From NCBI GenBank assembly GCA_018813975.1, contig JAHJAQ010000034.1, positions 1-11,114 on the forward strand: a DNA stretch of 11,114 nucleotides, written 5' to 3'. Origin of the DNA: Microcaldota archaeon (GTDB taxonomy: Archaea; Iainarchaeota; Iainarchaeia; Iainarchaeales; JAGVWC01). Below, in pieces: positions 1-6,142 of the stretch. Every line of letters starts with the position of its first letter. Position 1 is the stretch's first letter. Under the pieces are notes generated by a model. It ran no database searches. It saw only the letters and a program-made list of their open reading frames with translations, and was not told the DNA's origin. The position numbers and the translations under genes are program-made.

Positions 1-1
1 G

Positions 2-577
2 TTTACCGTTTCACAAGCCCGACGCTTTCTTGCATCACAAGGCATTTCACTCGTGTCATCCACTTTCTATCGCTATTTGACCCAAGGCATTTTTGAAGAA
101 GGCCCACCCCTAATCAACAAACGCGTTTCCCTTACCAAAGAAAGTGTACAACGATTTGCAGAACGAAAAAGCGAAATGGATAAAACCATGGCCGAGCTTC
201 GGAAAAAATCCCAACCGCGTTACCACAAAGAAATAATTGCTGCGGCAAAAGGAAAATCGCTTGATGATCTTTCCCCCCAAGAAGCCACCTTACTTTTTTT
301 GGCCGCCCAAAAAAACGAGGACGCCTTAAAAGCGCTAATAGCGATTTCAACTCCGCTACAATACGGGGTTATTAAACGGTATCGTTTTGTAGGACCGCGC
401 GACCAGTTGAAAACAATTGCAGAAAGAGGAGTTTGGGATGCGGTTCGAAAAATATCCTATTCGTTTGAAAGCATTAAACAAGCCAGGAGCTATCTTTGGA
501 AGAGCATAAAAGGCGCTATAATAGAAGAATCCAAGCTTGCACGCCCAATCGGCACATCCATAGAACCCTATCTTTAA
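2..577 (+). CDS. Winged-helix protein with sigma-70 region 2-like C-terminal part (5' partial)
   Basis: The frame is open back to the window edge, so the 5' end is missing. A GTG at 53 could serve as a start, but the codons before it read TVSQARRFLASQGIS, which with the following STFYRYLTQG and SLTKESVQRFAERK gives a MerR/excisionase-like winged helix; starting at GTG would cut that fold in half. Counting from that GTG, a charged linker covers residues about 38-75. Residues about 84-166 resemble sigma-70 region 2: NEDALKALI (region 1.2/2.1 style), VIKRYR, an L--IAERGVWDAV block, then SYLWKSIKGAIIEE followed by ARPI, like the RIRGAILDEL stretch of FliA-type factors. No region 4 follows; the protein stops about 8 residues later. 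It may be a regulator that binds DNA and perhaps contacts transcription machinery. The resemblance is by eye; a helical DNA-binding protein of another kind is possible. No T-tract follows the stop. Confidence 0.7.
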   Translation, partial: FTVSQARRFLASQGISLVSSTFYRYLTQGIFEEGPPLINKRVSLTKESVQRFAERKSEMDKTMAELRKKSQPRYHKEIIAAAKGKSLDDLSPQEATLLFLAAQKNEDALKALIAISTPLQYGVIKRYRFVGPRDQLKTIAERGVWDAVRKISYSFESIKQARSYLWKSIKGAIIEESKLARPIGTSIEPYL

Positions 578-657
578 AGCGAACACTTTATTCGAACCCA
601 ATACGCGTATGAAAAAACGCCTTATCCTAAAAAAGCAAATTCAAAAAAATTCGATAG

Positions 658-666
658 TTTTAAATA
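658..666 (+). promoter_or_regulatory. TATA-like box for the surface-protein cluster (leaderless spacing)
   Basis: TTTTAAATA lies in the 110-bp gap after the first gene. Its centre is about 26 bp before the ATG at 688, so transcription would begin at or within a few bases of the start codon. No Shine-Dalgarno sequence precedes that ATG, which agrees with a leaderless mRNA. The sequence upstream (CGATAG) is a poor BRE. No other strong promoter is visible before the next two genes, so it probably serves all three. Confidence 0.55.
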
Positions 667-687
667 CTCTGTTTTCGTATTGAGAGC

Positions 688-1629
688 ATGCTCAAGCGAC
701 TAAGCCCCATTCTATTATTGATATTGCTAGTGGTACTTGTAAACGCGAAAAGCGTTTCAATTACAAGTATTGAAGACGGCCAAGAATTCGCCCCTAATGG
801 CGAAATTCCAGTTGCACTCGAATTTGATTTTGTGGCAAACGATATTCAGATATGGCTAGAGTGCAACAACCAAGAAGAATACCATTATTTTGTAGAACAA
901 GAATCCGCGTTTCCAGAGTTCCAGGAATTTGCAGAACAAAGCTTTCCTATTCCCATAGGATATGAGGGCGTGTGTTTAGTAGAAGCCTATGTGCACGGAT
1001 TCGGATTTGGAGAAGGATTTTGGGGATATTTAAATCCCACTTATTATACAGAATATGATTCCAAACTAGTTTACATTCAACCACTCGAATTGGAAGATGC
1101 TACTGTAACCGTGATTCGAAATGCGCCAGAAATATTTGATGCGGGCGGAATATTCAAAGTGACACTGGAAATAATTCCAGAAGATTCTGAAACCACTGGA
1201 TTTATTATCAAAGAAAAAAGGCCCACTGGAATGAGTTTTGTGATATCATCAAGTTTTGATTATGGAGATGTAGACGAACAGTCTTATGAGATGGAAACAC
1301 AAGAAAAAAAATTCTTGATTTTAGGAGCAGGCGACACACAATACACGATTAATTATTATCTCATGGCAATTGATAACCTGTATAATGAACCGCTAACACC
1401 AGGAGAAGACAGTGTATTTGAAGGAACCTGGGAGGTTCTAGGCGAAACAGGACCCATTACTGGAGACCAAACCATTCAAGCAGGCCTGTTCATTATGCCA
1501 GAATGCCCGATTACCGACCAACAATTATTAGGATATATTGACCAATGGAACAACCACGAATTGGCAACCGATGACATGGAAAACGACAACAAAATGCTGC
1601 AAATAATTGAGGTGTGGAAAACATGTTAA
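688..1629 (+). CDS. Secreted beta-rich surface protein with C-terminal IDQW tag
   Basis: The function is not recognised. Residues 1-20 form a signal peptide (MLKRLSPILLLILLVVLVNA, likely cleaved before KS), so the product is exported. Residues about 22-135 are a beta-rich, aromatic and acidic domain with two cysteines (C59, C96). Residues about 138-265 form a second beta-sandwich whose pattern (PTG followed by a V-SS stretch, then a YTINYYL strand, then a G-W strand and GP-TGDQTIQA) matches the single domain of the next gene. Residues 273-313 carry the tag ITDQQLLGYIDQW ... MLQIIEVWKTC, also found at the end of the 423-aa protein two genes on. There is no membrane helix after the signal peptide, so retention at the surface would need a partner or the tag. 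The ATG at 688 is chosen because it opens the signal peptide and fits the TATA spacing. The 3' end overlaps the next gene by 7 nt. Confidence 0.9.
   Translation: MLKRLSPILLLILLVVLVNAKSVSITSIEDGQEFAPNGEIPVALEFDFVANDIQIWLECNNQEEYHYFVEQESAFPEFQEFAEQSFPIPIGYEGVCLVEAYVHGFGFGEGFWGYLNPTYYTEYDSKLVYIQPLELEDATVTVIRNAPEIFDAGGIFKVTLEIIPEDSETTGFIIKEKRPTGMSFVISSSFDYGDVDEQSYEMETQEKKFLILGAGDTQYTINYYLMAIDNLYNEPLTPGEDSVFEGTWEVLGETGPITGDQTIQAGLFIMPECPITDQQLLGYIDQWNNHELATDDMENDNKMLQIIEVWKTC
1504..1626 (+). repeat. C-terminal IDQW tag, copy 1
   Basis: This encodes residues 273-313 of the 313-aa protein: ITDQQLLGYIDQW, then a spacer holding ND, then MLQIIEVWK. The copy at 3473-3592 shares the ITDQ, LL, YIDQW, EL, ND, LQ, IE and WK positions. 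Two short helices, each with a paired hydrophobic residue and ending in tryptophan, are likely. It recalls dockerin in position and in two-helix form, but it has no DxDxDG calcium loop. Confidence 0.7.
1609..1614 (+). promoter_or_regulatory. Shine-Dalgarno GAGGTG inside the upstream coding end
   Basis: GAGGTG, complementary to the archaeal 16S 3' end (consensus GGAGGTGAT), sits 8 nt before the ATG at 1623. It is made by the Glu-Val codons of the preceding gene's final EVWK motif. It decides the start at 1623 over the GTG at 1614, which is itself part of this site. Confidence 0.75.
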
Positions 1630-2297
1630 TCCGAAAATTACTTTTAATAAGTGCTTTTTTACTGCTTGCCTCTATTGCGTTTGCCCAAGAAATTGAAGTG
1701 GAAAGAAACATTTCCACAGCGATTGAACCAGACGATACCATTGAAATTCAAATTAATGTTAGTTTAAATGGTTTAGAACCCAGTTCTCTAATTGTAACAG
1801 AAGAAATTCCAACTGGATGGACCGTGGTTAGTTCTAATCCAACTGCAAAAGATTTTGATGGAAAAATAAAATGGTTATTATTTGGCAGTTCTCTAACAAA
1901 CTCAATCACTTTAAGGTATACCCTACAATCTCCCGCAAGCTTTTCACAATCCCAAAAAATTAGTGGAGATTGGAGAACACTTGCAAATGGAAGTGGCCCC
2001 ACGTTAGGACACTTGACTATTTTAGAAGCACAAGAACCACCTCCAGCAGCACCGGTTTGCGGGGATGGCACGTGTGATACTGGAGAAACCCAAGCAAATT
2101 GTCCTGCTGATTGTGGCACAGCACCCCCAGTACAACCTCCAACCGACTATACACTATACATTGGCATTATTGTAATTATTGTAATCATTCTGGCAGTTGT
2201 TTTATTACTGCGCAAAAAGAAATCGCCCCCCACTCCCGCCCCCCAAACAGCACCCCGAACATCGCCCCAAGCGCCCCTCCAACCAGCTCCGCAATAA
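1623..2297 (+). CDS. Membrane-anchored surface protein with beta-sandwich and CGDGxC motif
   Basis: This 224-aa type I membrane protein has no recognised specific function. Residues 1-21 are a signal peptide (ending ASIAFA, cleaved before QE). Residues 24-136 form one beta-sandwich: an INVSL strand, VTEEIPTGWTVVSSNP, KIKWLLFG, ITLRYTLQSP, SGDWR and a final G-LTI strand. It is paralogous to residues 138-265 of the preceding protein. Residues 146-164 are a four-cysteine motif, CGDGTCDTGETQANCPADC, common in archaeal extracellular proteins. After a proline linker, a membrane helix (about 177-197) is followed by RKKK, which places the N-terminal part outside the cell, and by a short Pro/Ala/Gln-rich cytoplasmic tail. 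The gene overlaps its upstream neighbour by 7 nt with its SD inside that gene, so the two are probably translationally coupled. It is a good candidate for the anchor of the cluster's tag-bearing proteins, which is inference. Confidence 0.9.
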   Translation: MLIRKLLLISAFLLLASIAFAQEIEVERNISTAIEPDDTIEIQINVSLNGLEPSSLIVTEEIPTGWTVVSSNPTAKDFDGKIKWLLFGSSLTNSITLRYTLQSPASFSQSQKISGDWRTLANGSGPTLGHLTILEAQEPPPAAPVCGDGTCDTGETQANCPADCGTAPPVQPPTDYTLYIGIIVIIVIILAVVLLLRKKKSPPTPAPQTAPRTSPQAPLQPAPQ

Positions 2298-2323
2298 AAA
2301 CAAAATAATAACGAGTTAATGGC

Positions 2324-3595
2324 ATGGCATTTTCGCGAAAATTTTGGCCAATACTACTATTTTTTATAATTCCTTTTGTGTTAGCAGGCGGCGTGGGCGA
2401 AGCGTGTGATTATAGCGTGAATGGCGACAGTGAATGTGATACCGCGAATAACATTTATTGCATTGACCGCGTGTGCACAGAATACACGAGAACCACTGAA
2501 GGCTATTGTACGGATTCGGATGGGGAAAACGAATTTTTAGGCGGAACAGTGGATTTCTTGTATCGAACTGTTAGTGGGTGGTTTGTAGAGGGGCGTAACT
2601 TTGATGGATGCATGTTAGATGGTTCTCCAGTAAGCGAGTGTGGGGTGGTACGCGGTTGTACGGTTGATGAATGGGTTTGTGTTCCAGCAGGAAACTTACC
2701 CTATAGTTCTGTTGGATATGAATGTGCAAATGGGTGTGATTTGGACAAGTGCCTTGATGTAACAGAACCAGATTCTTATCCCGAAACTACTGGAACCATA
2801 ACCGAATCGGTTTACACTGGAAGTATTATTGGAAATGCGGCTGATGCAGAAAGTGGCTTGCAAAAAGTTGAAATCACGATTCAACGCGATTCTGATTCTT
2901 ATTATTGGAATGGAAGCAATTGGGCAACAGGAATGAATTGGCTGTTAACCAGTGGATTGGAAAACTGGAGTTATAGCATGGCATTCTCTAATTTTTTAGT
3001 TGGAGATTATTTGTTACAATCGCGCGCCATGGATAATCAAGACGTGGAAGAAACGAGTTTTGGAACCAGTTCTTTTACGATTGTATTGAGTGAAGGGGAT
3101 GATGACGATGATGGTGGCACGGGTACTTGTAATTTTGCTGTAAATCAAGACACAGAATGCAATAGCGGGTATTATTGTGTGACGGGAATCTGTACGCAGT
3201 TAATTGAAGAACCCATAACCGATTGCAGGGATTCGGATGGAACCAGCACCACGGAAAAAGGATCCTTATTATACTATTATCGAACGAGCAATGGCAGTGT
3301 AATGGATGGAGAAGTGTCAGATGCTTGTAATGGATCTAAGGTAATAGAATACTCTTGTTTGGATCCTGTTCCAGAAACCGGCCAAAACTATGAAAGCCAA
3401 GAAACAGCCTGTACTTATGGTTGTGTGGGCGGAGTTTGTGCTACAGGAGCAATTGAAATAGAATTGCCAGATAGTATAACAGACCAAGAACTATTATTGT
3501 ACATTGACCAATGGAGTAAAGAAGAATTGGGCTCTACTGAAGAATTAAATGATCTGGCAATCCTACAACTCATTGAAATCTGGAAGCAAAGCTAA
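2324..3595 (+). CDS. Secreted cysteine-rich protein with duplicated CxDSDG modules and IDQW tag
   Basis: This 423-aa exported protein has no known specific role. Residues 1-21 form a signal peptide (FSRKFWPILLFFIIPFVLAG). Module 1 (about 28-143) runs CDYSVNGDSEC, YC-D-VCT, CTDSDG, then further cysteines ending in ECANGCDLDKC. Residues about 150-255 are an Ig-like beta domain (SGLQKVEITIQ, YYWNGSNW, WSYSM, GDYLLQSRAMDN). An acidic linker (GDDDDDGG, about 258-265) leads to module 2 (about 268-373), which repeats the plan: CNFAVNQDTEC, YYCVTGICT, CRDSDG, ACTYGCVGGVC. The CxDSDG ... GCxxGxC arrangement is frequent in DPANN extracellular proteins. Residues 384-423 are the IDQW tag. The start lies 26 bp after the preceding gene with no clear SD, and an out-of-frame ATG at 2319 competes; 2324 is fixed by the signal peptide. 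The gene is probably co-transcribed with the two upstream. Confidence 0.9.
   Translation: MAFSRKFWPILLFFIIPFVLAGGVGEACDYSVNGDSECDTANNIYCIDRVCTEYTRTTEGYCTDSDGENEFLGGTVDFLYRTVSGWFVEGRNFDGCMLDGSPVSECGVVRGCTVDEWVCVPAGNLPYSSVGYECANGCDLDKCLDVTEPDSYPETTGTITESVYTGSIIGNAADAESGLQKVEITIQRDSDSYYWNGSNWATGMNWLLTSGLENWSYSMAFSNFLVGDYLLQSRAMDNQDVEETSFGTSSFTIVLSEGDDDDDGGTGTCNFAVNQDTECNSGYYCVTGICTQLIEEPITDCRDSDGTSTTEKGSLLYYYRTSNGSVMDGEVSDACNGSKVIEYSCLDPVPETGQNYESQETACTYGCVGGVCATGAIEIELPDSITDQELLLYIDQWSKEELGSTEELNDLAILQLIEIWKQS
2405..2752 (+). repeat. Cys-rich CxDSDG module 1
   Basis: This is the first copy of the cysteine-rich module within the 423-aa secreted protein (residues 28-143). The second copy is at 3125-3442. 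The order of landmarks is the same in both: C-x-VN-D-EC, YC-xx-xCT, C-DSDG, an FLYRT/YYYRT strand, then a terminal GC-xx-xC knot. The nucleotide run GATTCGGATGG is identical in the two copies, but overall the DNA has diverged, so the duplication is old. Confidence 0.7.
3125..3442 (+). repeat. Cys-rich CxDSDG module 2
   Basis: This is the second copy of the module (residues 268-373 of the 423-aa protein). It is slightly shorter than copy 1 and has fewer cysteines in the middle section (one SACNGS/EYSC pair against a larger set in copy 1). It lies directly after the GDDDDDGG linker and before the IDQW tag. Confidence 0.7.
3473..3592 (+). repeat. C-terminal IDQW tag, copy 2
   Basis: This encodes residues 384-423 of the 423-aa protein: ITDQELLLYIDQW, a spacer with EELND, then ILQLIEIWK. 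It is the counterpart of the tag at 1504-1626. Both copies are the very last thing in their proteins, as expected for a sorting, docking or anchoring signal. Confidence 0.7.
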
Positions 3596-3597
3596 AA

Positions 3598-4548
3598 CTA
3601 TTTTTCCAAGCGCGCACTCAATTTTTCATACAAATCTTTTACCATGGTTGGCAAGTCAATGGAATGTTTCCAACCCCATTCTTCATGTGCAGCACTATCA
3701 TCGAGAGAACGCGGCCAAGAATCTGCAATGGCTTGGCGATAATCTGGTTTATAAGAAATCTGTAAGTCTGGCAAGTATTTTTTGAGTTCTGTAAAAATTT
3801 CTTTTGGAGAAAAGCTCATGGCAGCAACATTAAAATCCGTGTGATGTTTTAGATTTTTCAATGGAGCCTCTGCTAAATCCATAAGTGCTTTGATGGCATC
3901 ACACATGTACATCATGGGAAGAGTGGTGTCTTCTTTCAAAAAACACTCGTATTTTCTTGTTCGAATTCCATCATAAAAAACAGCAGTAGCATAATCCGTG
4001 GTTCCCGCGGTTGGAGGGGTTTCGCTAGAAAGAATACCGGGGTATCTCACCCCACGCACATCAATGCCATACTTGGAAAAATAATAACTGCCCAATAATT
4101 CGCCAGCCACTTTTGTCATTCCATACATGGTAGTAGGATGCAGAATAGTATCCGTGGGCGTATTATCCTGTGGGGCGTCCGGCCCAAAAACTGCCATAGA
4201 ACTGGGAACTACTATTCTTTCAAGCGCGTGTTCTCGTGCAAGTTCTAGAACGTTATAAAGGCCCGTCATGTTTATTTTGTACGCGATTTGTGGGTTTAAT
4301 TCTCCTTTAGCAGAAATAATAGCTGCCAAATGATAAACCGTATCAATATCAAATTTGCGAATCATTTTGTCCAAGTCTTCTTTGTGAACCACGTCTCCAA
4401 ACACTATGGGTCCTTCTTCCAAGCGGGGGGTTGGAGAGGTAATGTGACCCATGGCAATAACATTTTCTTTGCCATATTTTTCGCGTAAAACAGGCACTAG
4501 TTCTGACCCAATCTGGCCAAATGCACCGGTAACCAAAATTTTTTTCAT
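3598..4548 (-). CDS. tdh: L-threonine 3-dehydrogenase, SDR type
   Basis: It oxidises L-threonine to 2-amino-3-oxobutanoate with NAD+, the first step of threonine breakdown to glycine and acetyl-CoA, in the cytoplasm. The 316-aa length is normal for the short-chain (UDP-galactose epimerase-like) threonine dehydrogenases. Residues 7-14 are the NAD-binding TGAFGQIG. The catalytic YxxxK is Y142-GMT-K146, with the serine in VVPSSMAVFGP (116-117). Family hallmarks are present: HLAAIISAKGE, RYPGI, GTTDYA (182-187) and LPMMYM (210-215). These separate it from sugar epimerases, which lack GTTDYA and LPMMY. The start is set by GGAGGG 6 nt upstream. It converges on the surface cluster with 2 bp between stop codons. 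No 2-amino-3-ketobutyrate CoA ligase gene lies nearby, so the second step must be encoded elsewhere or done otherwise. Confidence 0.93.
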   Translation of the reverse strand: MKKILVTGAFGQIGSELVPVLREKYGKENVIAMGHITSPTPRLEEGPIVFGDVVHKEDLDKMIRKFDIDTVYHLAAIISAKGELNPQIAYKINMTGLYNVLELAREHALERIVVPSSMAVFGPDAPQDNTPTDTILHPTTMYGMTKVAGELLGSYYFSKYGIDVRGVRYPGILSSETPPTAGTTDYATAVFYDGIRTRKYECFLKEDTTLPMMYMCDAIKALMDLAEAPLKNLKHHTDFNVAAMSFSPKEIFTELKKYLPDLQISYKPDYRQAIADSWPRSLDDSAAHEEWGWKHSIDLPTMVKDLYEKLSARLEK

Positions 4549-4554
4549 GCTAGG

Positions 4555-4560
4555 CCCTCC
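4555..4560 (-). promoter_or_regulatory. Shine-Dalgarno GGAGGG of tdh
   Basis: On the minus strand GGAGGG lies 6 nt before the ATG at 4548, an ideal archaeal spacing, and it supports that start. Confidence 0.7.
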
Positions 4561-4588
4561 AAAAGAATAGTGAAAAAAAGAATCAAAC

Positions 4589-4596
4589 TATATTAA
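4589..4596 (-). promoter_or_regulatory. TATA-like box of tdh
   Basis: On the minus strand TTAATATA is centred about 44 bp before the ATG. With the usual 25-bp spacing, transcription would start near 4567, giving a leader of about 19 nt that just contains the GGAGGG site. This is a prediction from spacing and composition. Confidence 0.5.
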
Positions 4597-4619
4597 GAAG
4601 GAATGGGTGTTATCCCACC

Positions 4620-4625
4620 AAAAAA
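4620..4625 (-). terminator. Possible T-tract terminator after the ATP-cone gene
   Basis: Reading on the minus strand, six T residues occur about 29 bp after the stop of the ATP-cone gene, within the short gap before the tdh promoter. Archaeal termination often needs only a T-rich tract. The T10 tract at 4646-4655 is on the other strand and would not act for this gene. Confidence 0.3.
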
Positions 4626-4653
4626 CGACAATCAGCGAGTAACTGTTTTTTTT

Positions 4654-4926
4654 TTAGGCTTCGCGATGCGTCCGATAGGTAAAAGCAGCTTGTCGATTTA
4701 GGGATTCGAGTTCGCGAATCACAAAATCAAATAATTCTTCCGCAGTAACCTTGGACTTGGATTTCAACCATTTTTGGGCGTTAGTTGAAATGGTTTCGGC
4801 TAGTTTTTCAGCTTCTTTTTCGGAAACATGACCGCTTCGCGCTGCCCAATACACGCTGGCGTACAATTTTCGGTCTTCAAATGGTTCTTCTTGGCCTTTT
4901 CGTTTTACCACTTGTTTTTCAGTCAT
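4654..4926 (-). CDS. Stand-alone ATP-cone domain protein
   Basis: This 90-aa protein is almost entirely an ATP-cone, the nucleotide-binding regulatory domain of class I/III ribonucleotide reductases and NrdR. The signature is near the N terminus: VVKRKGQEEPFEDRKLYASV, followed by helices (VSEKEAEKLAETI, VTAEELFDFVIRELESLN) and the closing AAFTYRTHRE, matching the usual A--Y--yR end. It lacks the zinc ribbon of NrdR and any reductase domain. It probably senses ATP/dATP and may regulate a partner encoded elsewhere. A longer reading from 4971 would add 15 mostly hydrophobic residues; the ATG at 4926 is preferred because GGTGA lies 4 nt upstream and the domain starts right after it. It is divergent from the methyltransferase gene. 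Confidence 0.85.
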   Translation of the reverse strand: MTEKQVVKRKGQEEPFEDRKLYASVYWAARSGHVSEKEAEKLAETISTNAQKWLKSKSKVTAEELFDFVIRELESLNRQAAFTYRTHREA

Positions 4927-5034
4927 CCAGTCACCGATAAAACAAAAAGGTATTGAAATTAAAAAAGCCATTGGTTTTAGCTCAACACAAGGACAAAAAC
5001 CACCTTCTTATTCTTTTTGGGTTCTTTTTTTGGT

Positions 5035-6135
5035 ATGATTCCACAAAATCTAGGAGAACTGGTTTCTTTTATTCCCAACAAAACCAAACCAATTCATAAC
5101 TGGTTTTATTATAAAGAAGGCTTTTCAGAGGAATTCGTGAATTGGGCTTTACAAGAATTTGATTTGAAAGCACCCGTATTAGATCCATTTTGTGGAGTTG
5201 GAACCACTTTATTGGCGTGCAAAAAAGCAGGTTTGCACAGTATGGGAATGGATGTTTCTCCCTTAGCGGTATTGGTTTCCAAAGTCAAAACTAGAAACTA
5301 TGAGTTAAAAGAAATGGAAACCGCACTGGAAAAAATAAAAGAATTAAAACCAAATCCAATAGAGCGCATCCCCCTAGACCCAAAAATGAGACGGTTGTTT
5401 TATCACAAGGCACTTGAAACGATTTGGTATTATAAAGAACAAATCGAGGCAATTGAAGAAGAACGAATTCGAGACTTTTTTTTGTTGGCTTTGATTGATA
5501 CTACTGGAAGAGTAGCCAATGTAGTAAAAGTAGGGGGTAGTTTGCGCAAGCAAAAAAAGCCCAATATGCCCGTGCAAAAATTGTTTTTGGGAAAAATCAA
5601 AAAAATGCTATTGGATTTGAAAAAAACAAAAAAGAGTTCAATAGAACCTACTGTTCAAACAAGAGATGCGCGCTTAATGGAAGTAGAACCGAATTCGATT
5701 GGCTCGGTAATAACTTCTCCACCATACTTGAACAAAATAGAGTATACCACGGTTTACAAGCTCGAACTAGGAATGTTTTTTGGCGAACAAGAAACCAAAT
5801 TACGTGCTTTTATGGGAGACGTTCCCAAAGAAGCCAACGCAGAATTTGCAGAGCTCCCCTTAATTGGCCAAGCCTATTTTGCAGATTTGAAAAAAGTACT
5901 GGAAAGCTTGTATACCGCCTTAAAGCCGGGCGGAAAAGCGGTTTTTAATATTGCGGGCGGTTGTTTTCCACACGGACCGATTCAAAGCAATGAATACCTG
6001 GAAAAAATCGCTCAAAAAACCGGTTTTGAAGTGATAGAAAATATTATCGCGCGCTGGATTCAGTGCCATTCCCAATATCGAAGCGAAAAAATAGGAAAAG
6101 CAAAAGACGCGGCTATACTATTACAAAAAAAGTGA
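5035..6135 (+). CDS. DNA methyltransferase, N4-cytosine/N6-adenine type (orphan)
   Basis: It is predicted to transfer a methyl group from S-adenosylmethionine to an exocyclic amino group in DNA. The SAM-binding motif I is LDPFCGVGTTLLA (D50-A62 region), followed by the acidic ribose-binding strand GMDVSPLA (about 71-78). The catalytic motif IV is TSPPY (about 227-231) in ITSPPYLNKIEYT; an S/T-PPY form is more usual for N4-cytosine enzymes. A late GGKAVFNIAGG strand completes the fold. The N-terminal IHNWFYYKEGFS is typical of the group with motif I before motif IV. About 150 residues of charged helices lie between the two motifs and could hold the target-recognition part. A TTG at 5017 would add six residues (GSFFG-type) with no support, so ATG 5035 (366 aa) is used. 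No restriction endonuclease is next to it. RNA as substrate cannot be excluded. Confidence 0.85.
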   Translation: MIPQNLGELVSFIPNKTKPIHNWFYYKEGFSEEFVNWALQEFDLKAPVLDPFCGVGTTLLACKKAGLHSMGMDVSPLAVLVSKVKTRNYELKEMETALEKIKELKPNPIERIPLDPKMRRLFYHKALETIWYYKEQIEAIEEERIRDFFLLALIDTTGRVANVVKVGGSLRKQKKPNMPVQKLFLGKIKKMLLDLKKTKKSSIEPTVQTRDARLMEVEPNSIGSVITSPPYLNKIEYTTVYKLELGMFFGEQETKLRAFMGDVPKEANAEFAELPLIGQAYFADLKKVLESLYTALKPGGKAVFNIAGGCFPHGPIQSNEYLEKIAQKTGFEVIENIIARWIQCHSQYRSEKIGKAKDAAILLQKK

Positions 6136-6142
6136 GAAAAAA

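Noticed and set aside
53..577. GTG at 53 as the true start of the first gene
   Set aside because: The frame is open upstream to the window edge and the upstream residues complete a winged-helix pattern, so the gene almost surely starts outside the window.
1614..1625. GTG at 1614 as the start of the second cluster gene
   Set aside because: The GTG is part of the GAGGTG ribosome site, while ATG 1623 has ideal spacing from it and begins the signal peptide directly.
1504..1626. Classical calcium-binding dockerin
   Set aside because: No DxDxDG-type loops are present in either tag copy, so only position and two-helix form are comparable.
1748..2119. Minus-strand open frame of 123 codons
   Set aside because: It lies fully antisense to the membrane-anchored surface gene, has no family resemblance and no promoter or ribosome site.
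3598..4548. UDP-glucose 4-epimerase or other sugar epimerase
   Set aside because: The GTTDYA and LPMMY signatures and HLAAIISAKGE are specific to SDR-type threonine dehydrogenases.
4598..4625. Hairpin TGGG/CCCA near 4604-4617 as a terminator
   Set aside because: The stem is only 4 bp and it is followed by A rather than T on the plus strand; on the minus strand the T-tract comes before it.
4927..4971. Fifteen-residue N-terminal extension of the ATP-cone protein (start at 4971)
   Set aside because: GGTGA lies 4 nt before the ATG at 4926 and the domain begins right after it; the extension matches nothing in the family.
5017..5034. TTG start for the methyltransferase
   Set aside because: It adds six residues from a T-rich stretch with no ribosome site; ATG 5035 is simpler. 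The choice is not certain.
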